Source: Marinobacter salarius (GTDB taxonomy: Bacteria; Pseudomonadota; Gammaproteobacteria; Pseudomonadales; Oleiphilaceae). From it: DNA of 64,000 nucleotides. Both the position numbers and the translations under genes were made by a program. Shown piece by piece: positions 58,805-64,000 of the stretch. The notes under the pieces are model-generated. The model was not told where the DNA came from, searched no databases, and saw nothing but the letters and a program-made list of their open reading frames with translations. Numbering within the stretch: position 1 is the stretch's first letter; the number at the start of each line of letters is the position of its first letter. The stretch is from assembly GCA_000831005.1 (NCBI GenBank), contig CP007152.1:3906001-3970000 (forward strand), given 5' to 3'.

Positions 58805-59473
58805 ATGACTGTTTTATACGATTCCCGATTCGTGCCCGCTCACGATATGGATTTTCATGCGCAAGTACTTCTTATGAATGAGGCTCCCGGTCCCGACGAA
58901 GCTGTCTCGGGAGTACCGCTCTATGGGCAGCAAGGCGCGAATCTATTTCATGCGCTGAGAGCAGCCGGCATTGTATGGGCCGAAAATTTTGGAAAGTTCA
59001 TATGGCCTAAAAATGACCGCAATCTACATGATGTGCGTCAGAGGAAGAAAAGGTCGTTTCTTGCTACGCGGGCACAATACATTACTTGTACAAATGCATT
59101 CCCATACTGGCCAAAACCAAGCGATAATATTGATAGTTTTTGTCCTCCTCTTAAAAAGGATGTTTGTGGGATTGAAAATATTGAGCGCATAAAAGGAGAG
59201 ATACTAGCGTCCCACTCGGTTCTGGTAATTTGTGGACGCTACGCATATATTGCTTGTACTGGTGAGGAACTTTGTCATCCATCAAAGCGTGAGTATACAG
59301 AGCTGACAAGCGAGGAATTAAAAACTACCAATACTAGACTTAATTCAAATTTCAAAAAAGGTTGGTATATGGGCCATACACGCAGATGGTCCCTCAATAA
59401 ACACAGATCTTCCCCTCCGTTAAGAGAGCTGGCGAGAACTCTGGATTGGCAGCTTTCTGGCCAAATTACATAA
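58805..59473 (+). CDS. Uracil-DNA glycosylase superfamily-like cassette protein
   Basis: Protein of 222 residues. LLMNEAPGPDEAVSGVPLYG resembles the GEAPG motif of family 4/5 uracil-DNA glycosylases, and YITCTNAFPYWPKPSD resembles their TNxV/KCRPP strand. HTRRWSLNKHRSSPP stands where the family has its HPSP-type loop. It is AT-rich compared with the chromosome. It could remove uracil or a modified base, or be a non-catalytic relative; the catalytic residues are not certain. Confidence 0.6.
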   Translation: MTVLYDSRFVPAHDMDFHAQVLLMNEAPGPDEAVSGVPLYGQQGANLFHALRAAGIVWAENFGKFIWPKNDRNLHDVRQRKKRSFLATRAQYITCTNAFPYWPKPSDNIDSFCPPLKKDVCGIENIERIKGEILASHSVLVICGRYAYIACTGEELCHPSKREYTELTSEELKTTNTRLNSNFKKGWYMGHTRRWSLNKHRSSPPLRELARTLDWQLSGQIT

Positions 59474-59484
59474 AAGGAATAATT

Positions 59485-60105
59485 ATGCCTAGAGCAATGC
59501 TATCCCTAATTTTAACGCTATGGTTTATGACACCGGTGAATTCTTTCGGTGAAGAACAAATGTCGTTCAAAGGAATTAAGTTTGGGATGAAGGCTGCTGA
59601 GATTGCTAAGCTAGCGGGAGGCGATCTAGAGTTCGGATGTGCGTCTGCTATAGCAGACGACGAAAATCCATGGACTTACGGAGGAATCGATGACTGGTCT
59701 GCTAGCTGTGTCGAGGGCCGAAGTGAATCAAAGCGAGTTCCCGGAACCTCTGGTTTGTATCAGCTCAGTTCAATCGTCAGCAGTGATAAGAACGCTCTTG
59801 CGAAGTGGGCTGACGAAGACACTTATTCTGTTGAGGAGCTTGCCGAAGTGTTTTCCAAGGTTTTCGGGAAATTTGAAATTGACACAAAGGTTGTCAAGAA
59901 CGGCCTTGGAGAAGAATTTATCAAGAAGCATGCAACCGCTTCGCGCGGAGGAGCGGTCATGCATATTGGGGATGACACAAGCGGATCGAACCACGAAGAC
60001 TACATCATTCTTCGGATAGTCAGCCTTGACTATTTATCTAAAGAAGCTGCCTGGGAAAACGAGCAGGACGCCCAAAAGCTGAAAGACGCTAAATCTGATT
60101 TTTGA
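59485..60105 (+). CDS. Hypothetical exported protein, cassette gene
   Basis: Protein of 206 residues with a signal peptide (LSLILTLWFMTPVNSFG) and a soluble mature part containing two cysteines (FGCASA and WSASCVEG). No family recognised. AGGA precedes ATG 59485. It lies 11 bases after the UDG-like gene in the same cassette, so the two are co-mobilised. Confidence 0.7.
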   Translation: MPRAMLSLILTLWFMTPVNSFGEEQMSFKGIKFGMKAAEIAKLAGGDLEFGCASAIADDENPWTYGGIDDWSASCVEGRSESKRVPGTSGLYQLSSIVSSDKNALAKWADEDTYSVEELAEVFSKVFGKFEIDTKVVKNGLGEEFIKKHATASRGGAVMHIGDDTSGSNHEDYIILRIVSLDYLSKEAAWENEQDAQKLKDAKSDF

Positions 60106-60127
60106 CTGCCCACAGAGTGAATCTATC

Positions 60128-60187
60128 GGCTAACCAGTGCAGGCACGGGACGCTCCTGATGTCGCGCCCATGCTGCAAGCGTTAAAG
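60128..60187 (+). other. attC site 4 (short form)
   Basis: Left end GGCTAACCAGTGCAGGC, right end GCAAGCGTTAAAG, 60 bases. The classical 59-base-element length, unlike the longer sites 1-3. Inner arms GGGACGC / GCGCCC are weakly complementary. Confidence 0.78.
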
Positions 60188-60200
60188 GTAGGCAGGAACC

Positions 60201-60779
60201 ATGGCACGGAAGCAATTCCTGGACGGAACAATCAGAATTGGCGATCTCTCGGAGGTCACTGGTCTGCGCATAGCTCAAGTCACAGCAGGAACAGGCAGGG
60301 CCTTTCAGGTCATTGCATTACCGGGTGAGGAAATCGTCTATTGGTCATTTTTGCGTGCCAAAGTAAATCGGTTCGCTATCAAGCAAGCTGAAGAGTGGAA
60401 GATTCCCGTCGATTTTGCCTCAAACCTTTTTGGAAAGTCATTGAGGTTCAAGTACAGCTATGCGCCTCACGAGTACATTCTAGGCGCAGCATTTTGCATG
60501 ACGGTTGCTAGCTTTTTACACATAGATATGGACAGTTCGAACGTGCCGGTCGCTTTATTGGTTGGGTTCGGTGTATTTCAATTATTACAAGCTTATAGGT
60601 CGCGAGCTGTCCTCAAAAACCAGCTGCCGGAAGGTGTGGAAATGGTTATGCCGGGTGACAACGTGAAGATGAGTGTTACCCTGATTGCTCCGATCGCCAT
60701 GGAAGATGGCCTGCGCTTCGCGATTCGTGAAGGTGGTCGTACCGTTGGTGCCGGCGTAGTCTCAAAGATCATCGAATAA
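60201..60779 (+). CDS. Cassette membrane protein fused in frame to the C-terminus of EF-Tu (chimera)
   Basis: Reading frame of 192 residues. Residues 1-141 are an unknown protein with two membrane helices (YILGAAFCMTVASFLHI and VPVALLVGFGVFQLLQ). From codon 142 (60624) the text is LPEGVEMVMPGDNVKM through GGRTVGAGVVSKIIE, which is the end of elongation factor Tu (about 51 residues of domain III). The change occurs at about 60622 within CCAGCTGCCGG. EF-Tu is normally about 396 residues, so the tuf copy before this S10 operon is lost. Either recombination into tuf or an assembly join explains it. Confidence 0.8.
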   Translation: MARKQFLDGTIRIGDLSEVTGLRIAQVTAGTGRAFQVIALPGEEIVYWSFLRAKVNRFAIKQAEEWKIPVDFASNLFGKSLRFKYSYAPHEYILGAAFCMTVASFLHIDMDSSNVPVALLVGFGVFQLLQAYRSRAVLKNQLPEGVEMVMPGDNVKMSVTLIAPIAMEDGLRFAIREGGRTVGAGVVSKIIE

Positions 60780-60794
60780 ATTATTCGATGATCT
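60766..60794. repeat. Perfect inverted repeat over the tuf stop codon
   Basis: AGATCATCGAATAA and TTATTCGATGATCT, 14 bases each, separated by one A. The left arm includes the last codons and stop of tuf. It sits five bases before the terminator hairpin. Confidence 0.8.
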
Positions 60795-60798
60795 AAGG

Positions 60799-60827
60799 AA
60801 AAAGGGGCTGAAAGTCAGCCCCTTTTT
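60799..60827 (+). terminator. Rho-independent terminator after tuf
   Basis: AAAAAGGGGCTGA / TCAGCCCCTTTTT with a three-base loop; typical strong terminator. Confidence 0.93.
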
Positions 60828-60875
60828 CTGTTTCAGCCGCACAATCTGACCTGGTAGAGTCGCTGCTCATCGCAG

Positions 60876-60904
60876 TTGACACTGCTGGGTATTATGCATA
60901 CAAT
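60876..60904 (+). promoter_or_regulatory. Sigma70 promoter of the S10 operon
   Basis: TTGACA (60876-60881), 17 bases, TACAAT (60899-60904): near consensus. It lies 62 bases before the rpsJ ATG and just after the tuf terminator, which makes the S10 operon independent of tuf transcription. Confidence 0.85.
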
Positions 60905-60965
60905 GCGGCTCCTTTTTTTGAAGGTCGGCTAACTAGTAGCTGCTACGAGTGGAGTTTGGTGCATC

Positions 60966-61277
60966 ATGCAAAGCCAAAAAATTCGAATCCGGTTGAAGGC
61001 GTTTGATTATCGCCTGATCGACCAGTCAACGCAGGAGATTGTCGATACCGCGAAGCGGACCGGCGCTCAAGTGCGTGGACCAATCCCTCTGCCGACGCGG
61101 AAGGAAAAGTACACCGTTCTGATTTCACCGCACGTCAACAAAGACGCGCGCGATCAGTACGAGATTCGTACACACAAGCGTTTGCTGGATATCGTCGAGC
61201 CGACGGAAAAGACAGTAGATGCTTTGATGAAGCTGGATCTGGCAGCAGGTGTAGACGTTCAGATCAGCCTCGGCTAA
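60966..61277 (+). CDS. rpsJ: 30S ribosomal protein S10
   Basis: Protein of 103 residues beginning [20 protein letters not shown] and containing [20 protein letters not shown], the standard S10 text. S10 is part of the 30S head and also binds NusB in antitermination. First gene of the S10 operon, here directly behind its own promoter. Confidence 0.97.
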
Positions 61278-61350
61278 CGCCAAGCGTTAGTCTGTGTAAC
61301 TGTCATAAGGCCATAGAGGGTGAGAGCCCCGTACACTTAAGAGGTGAAAC

Positions 61351-61989
61351 ATGGCAATTGGAATTGTCGGTCGCAAGGCCGGTATGACCCGTATTTTTAC
61401 GGAAGACGGGCAAGCAGTGTCCGTAACGGTAATTGAGGTTGAGCCCAACCGCATTACCCAGCTGAAAACTCTTGAAAGCGATGGCTATCGCGCGGTTCAG
61501 GTAACCGTTGGTAAGCGTCGTTCCTCTCGTGTGACTAAAAGCGAAGCGGGCCATTACGCCAAAGCCGGAGTAGAGGCTGGTCGTGGTCTGTGGGAATTCC
61601 GTCTCGCTGATGGCGAAGGCGAAGAGCTGGCTGCAGGCGGAGAGATTACCGCTTCCATCTTTGAAGATGGCCAGGTCGTTGATGCTGTTGGTCAGTCCAA
61701 GGGTAAAGGTTTCCAGGGCGGCGTAAAGCGCTGGAACTTCTCCATGCAGGACGCCACACACGGTAACTCCCTTTCTCATCGTGCTCCGGGTTCTATTGGT
61801 CAGAACCAGACTCCGGGCAAGGTATTCAAGGGCAAAAAGATGGCGGGCCAGATGGGCAATGCGCAGGTGACCGTGCAGAACCTGCAAGTCGTCCGTGTCG
61901 ACGCCGAGCGCAACCTTCTGCTGATTCGTGGTGCCGTTCCGGGCGCGACCGGCGGAAATGTTGTCATCAAGCCTGCAGTTAAAGCCTGA
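61351..61989 (+). CDS. rplC: 50S ribosomal protein L3
   Basis: Protein of 212 residues. Begins MAIGIVGRKAGMTRIFTEDG, contains THGNSLSHRAPGSIGQNQTP and GKKMAGQMGNAQVTVQNL. L3 is an early assembly protein near the peptidyl transferase centre. Second gene of the operon, 73 bases after rpsJ. Confidence 0.97.
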   Translation: MAIGIVGRKAGMTRIFTEDGQAVSVTVIEVEPNRITQLKTLESDGYRAVQVTVGKRRSSRVTKSEAGHYAKAGVEAGRGLWEFRLADGEGEELAAGGEITASIFEDGQVVDAVGQSKGKGFQGGVKRWNFSMQDATHGNSLSHRAPGSIGQNQTPGKVFKGKKMAGQMGNAQVTVQNLQVVRVDAERNLLLIRGAVPGATGGNVVIKPAVKA

Positions 61990-62000
61990 GGAGCGGTGCG

Positions 62001-62606
62001 ATGGAATTGACTATTACAGGTAGCGGCAAGGGAATCTCGGTTTCCGACGCTGCATTCGCCAAAGATTTTAATGAGTCACTGGTTCACCAGGTTGTCACCG
62101 CGTATATGTCCGGTGCGCGCCAGGGTACCCGTGCTCAGAAAACACGTTCGGAAGTCGCTGGTGGTGGTAAGAAGCCCTGGCGTCAGAAGGGTACGGGTCG
62201 TGCCCGTGCCGGTACCATCCGCAGTCCGCTGTGGCGGTCCGGTGGTGTTACCTTCGCTGCCAAGCCTCAGAGTTTTGAGCAGAAGGTAAACCGCAAAATG
62301 TACCGCGCAGCGATGCGCTCCATTTTTTCCGAGCTGGTCCGTCAGGAGCGCCTGGTTGTGGTCGACGACATGAATGTCGAAACGCCCAAGACCAAGGCCT
62401 TCACTGCCAAGCTGAGCGATATCGGTGTCAGTAACGCGCTGATTCTGTCCGACAACGTCGAGCAGAATCTGCACCTGGCCTCGCGCAATATCCCGCACGT
62501 TGATGTGCGTGATGTCGCCGGCCTTGACCCGGTTAGCCTTGTCGCCTTCGACAAAGTGGTTGTGACTGTTCCCGCTCTGAAGAAAATCGAGGAGATGCTG
62601 GGATGA
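62001..62606 (+). CDS. rplD: 50S ribosomal protein L4
   Basis: Protein of 201 residues with the extended loop TRAQKTRSEVAGGGKKPWRQ that lines the exit tunnel. In E. coli L4 represses the S10 operon through the leader; the leader here (60905-60965) is short and I see no obvious equivalent. The end overlaps rplW by four bases. Confidence 0.97.
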   Translation: MELTITGSGKGISVSDAAFAKDFNESLVHQVVTAYMSGARQGTRAQKTRSEVAGGGKKPWRQKGTGRARAGTIRSPLWRSGGVTFAAKPQSFEQKVNRKMYRAAMRSIFSELVRQERLVVVDDMNVETPKTKAFTAKLSDIGVSNALILSDNVEQNLHLASRNIPHVDVRDVAGLDPVSLVAFDKVVVTVPALKKIEEMLG

Positions 62607-62896
62607 ATCAGGAACGTATTTACAAGGTTCTTCTTGGGCCTCACGTATCAGAGAAAGCCTCTCTGGTCGCGGAAAGTGGTCAGGTGGTGTTCCGTGTAGC
62701 CCCTGACGCAACCAAGCCCGAGATCAAGAAAGCCGTTGAGCAGCTGTTCAACGTCACCGTCGAAGGTGTTCAGGTTCTGAACCGTAAGGGTAAGCTCAAG
62801 CGTACCGTTCGCGGCTTCGGCAAGCGTGCTGACATTCGTAAGGCTTACGTTAAGCTTGCGGACGGTCAGGACATTGATTTTCTGGATGTGGAATAA
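62603..62896 (+). CDS. rplW: 50S ribosomal protein L23
   Basis: Protein of 97 residues beginning MNQERIYKVLLGPHVSEKAS with the rRNA-binding loop LNRKGKLKRTVRGFGKRADI. L23 sits at the tunnel exit and docks trigger factor and SRP. ATGA overlap with rplD. Confidence 0.97.
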   Translation: MNQERIYKVLLGPHVSEKASLVAESGQVVFRVAPDATKPEIKKAVEQLFNVTVEGVQVLNRKGKLKRTVRGFGKRADIRKAYVKLADGQDIDFLDVE

Positions 62897-62913
62897 GGTA
62901 AAGGGGTCGTAAA

Positions 62914-63741
62914 ATGCCGATCGTCAAAACCAAGCCAACATCTGCCGGCCGCCGTCACGTTGTTAAGCTCTTTAACCCTGATCTTCACAAGGGGCGCCCT
63001 TACGAGCCGTTGGTAGAAACTCTTAGTAAATCGGGTGGTCGTAACCATTTTGGTCGCATCACTACCCGTCACATTGGTGGTGGACATAAAAAACACTACC
63101 GTGTCATTGACTTTAAGCGGACCAAAGATGGTATCCCGGCGACTATCGAGCGCCTGGAATACGATCCTAACCGCTCTGCGCACATTGCGCTGATCAAGTA
63201 CGCCGATGGCGAGCGTCGCTACATTATCGCTCCCAAAGGTATGCAGATTGGTGACCCTGTGCGCTCCGGCATCGACGCGCCGATTAAAGTAGGAAGCACG
63301 CTTCCGCTCCGGAATATTCCGGTCGGTTCTGTGATTCACTGCGTCGAAATCAAGCCTGGCAAAGGTGCTCAGCTGGCTCGCTCTGCGGGCGCATCCGTAC
63401 AGCTGGTTGCTCGGGAAGGGGCTTATGCCACCATCCGCCTGCGCTCAGGTGAAATGCGTAAGGTGCTTGTTGACTGTCGCGCAACGTTGGGCGAAGTGTC
63501 CAACAGCGAACACAGCCTCAAGCAGCTTGGTAAAGCGGGTGCATCACGTTGGCGCGGTAAACGTCCAACAGTACGTGGTGTTGCTATGAACCCAGTTGAC
63601 CACCCACATGGTGGTGGTGAAGGGCGTACCTCTGGCGGGCGTCACCCGGTTACTCCGTGGGGTGTTCCGACCAAAGGGCATAAGACTCGTAAGAACAAAC
63701 GTACTGATAAGATGATAGTACGTCGTCGTTCAGCCAAGTAA
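62914..63741 (+). CDS. rplB: 50S ribosomal protein L2
   Basis: Protein of 275 residues. Begins MPIVKTKPTSAGRRHVVKLF; the conserved histidine region VDHPHGGGEGRTSGGRHPV near the C-terminus is needed for subunit joining and peptidyl transfer. No frame problem. Confidence 0.97.
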   Translation: MPIVKTKPTSAGRRHVVKLFNPDLHKGRPYEPLVETLSKSGGRNHFGRITTRHIGGGHKKHYRVIDFKRTKDGIPATIERLEYDPNRSAHIALIKYADGERRYIIAPKGMQIGDPVRSGIDAPIKVGSTLPLRNIPVGSVIHCVEIKPGKGAQLARSAGASVQLVAREGAYATIRLRSGEMRKVLVDCRATLGEVSNSEHSLKQLGKAGASRWRGKRPTVRGVAMNPVDHPHGGGEGRTSGGRHPVTPWGVPTKGHKTRKNKRTDKMIVRRRSAK

Positions 63742-63764
63742 ACGACTACATAGAGGTAAATGCT

Positions 63765-64000
63765 GTGCCACGTTCTTTGAAGAAAGGTCCTTTTATAGAC
63801 CTGCATCTGTTGAAGAAGGTCGAGGCAGCTCTGGAAGCTAACGACAAGCGGCCGATCAAAACCTGGTCCCGCCGGTCGACAGTGTTTCCGGAGATGGTAG
63901 GCCTGACCATTGCAGTCCACAACGGCAAGCAGCACGTGCCGGTTTATGTCACCGAAGATATGGTCGGGCATAAGCTGGGTGAGTTCGCGGCGACGCGTAC
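63765..64000 (+). CDS. rpsS: 30S ribosomal protein S19, 3' partial
   Basis: Begins with GTG at 63765 (VPRSLKKGPFIDLHLLKKVE) and continues to the window end at about residue 78 of about 91 (GHKLGEFAATRT). TAGAGGT lies upstream. GTG rather than ATG is the only start that fits the family N-terminus. S19 binds 16S rRNA in the 30S head with S13. Confidence 0.95.
   Translation, partial: MPRSLKKGPFIDLHLLKKVEAALEANDKRPIKTWSRRSTVFPEMVGLTIAVHNGKQHVPVYVTEDMVGHKLGEFAATR

Larger units (their letters stand above)
57454..60621 (+). other. Integron gene-cassette array without integrase (CALIN-like)
   Basis: Five short genes or gene pairs, all on the plus strand, are each followed by an attC-type site with matching ends (57902-57987, 58249-58353, 58656-58754, 60128-60187). 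Base composition is more AT-rich than the flanks, especially 58.8-60.1 kb. No integron integrase gene is visible on either side. The right edge is at about 60621, where the sequence turns into tuf. The left edge is uncertain because of the IS3 insertion. Confidence 0.82.

Noticed and set aside
60201..60779. A novel two-domain protein made of a membrane module and an EF-Tu-derived domain
   Set aside because: The EF-Tu part ends with the natural tuf stop and terminator and leads into the S10 operon, so it is the stump of tuf; the fusion is a junction effect until shown otherwise.

Overview
The window reads as a piece of a Gram-negative gammaproteobacterial chromosome, most likely a marine hydrocarbon or fatty-acid degrader of the Marinobacter type. 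This is inferred from the beta-barrel outer membrane proteins, the CbpA/CbpM pair, the S10 ribosomal operon order, a DcaP-like porin beside many acyl-CoA genes, and the style of the small hypothetical proteins. I cannot confirm the genus without a search.

Layout. 1-12.5 kb: housekeeping and envelope genes (flippase-like protein, a phosphoesterase/glycosyltransferase fusion, YbgA-like protein, DUF481 protein, TrhO, a DsbA-like thiol protein, nitronate monooxygenase, a chemoreceptor, CbpM/CbpA). 12.7-13.9 kb: an IS630-family element flanked by palindromic repeats. 14.2-42 kb: a large acyl-CoA catabolic region with a phosphotransferase, SurE-like protein, acyl-CoA ligase, a complete LivHMGF/J-type ABC importer, MaoC-like and aldolase-like proteins, a PimC/PimD-like acyl-CoA dehydrogenase pair, a DcaP-like porin, a GcdH-like dehydrogenase, a PcaF/DcaF-like thiolase, an unknown polytopic membrane protein, a hydroxyacid dehydrogenase, an IclR regulator, a PimF-like bifunctional beta-oxidation enzyme, a second thiolase, an alcohol and an aldehyde dehydrogenase, and a TetR regulator. 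Together these fit uptake, activation and beta-oxidation of dicarboxylic or alicyclic acids, with terminal alcohols oxidised by the ADH/ALDH pair. This is inference from gene content. 42-48 kb: a two-component system, a secreted MsrA/MsrB fusion, a DEDD exonuclease and a cNMP/CBS/DUF294 protein. 48-56 kb: cobalamin salvage and nucleotide-loop assembly (CobU, CobC, CobT, CbiB, CobS) interleaved with alkylation repair genes (Ogt, Ada/AlkA fusion). 56-60.6 kb: an IS3-family element followed by an integron gene-cassette array with four recognisable attC sites and no integrase in the window. 60.6-64 kb: the last 51 codons of tuf (EF-Tu), its terminator, a strong promoter and the S10 operon (rpsJ, rplC, rplD, rplW, rplB, rpsS, cut by the window end).

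Two features dominate the interpretation. First, at least 20 genes are broken at 24 sites, and every break can be repaired by restoring one or two bases to a short homopolymer, mostly G or C. The repaired genes have normal lengths and intact motifs, so this looks like systematic sequence under-calling and not gene decay. I therefore give each such gene one full-length entry and mark the break. Second, the last cassette reading frame runs in frame into the 3' end of tuf. This is either a real recombination into one tuf copy or an assembly chimera, and it decides whether the cassette array and the S10 operon are truly neighbours.

No tRNA, rRNA or CRISPR array was recognised.
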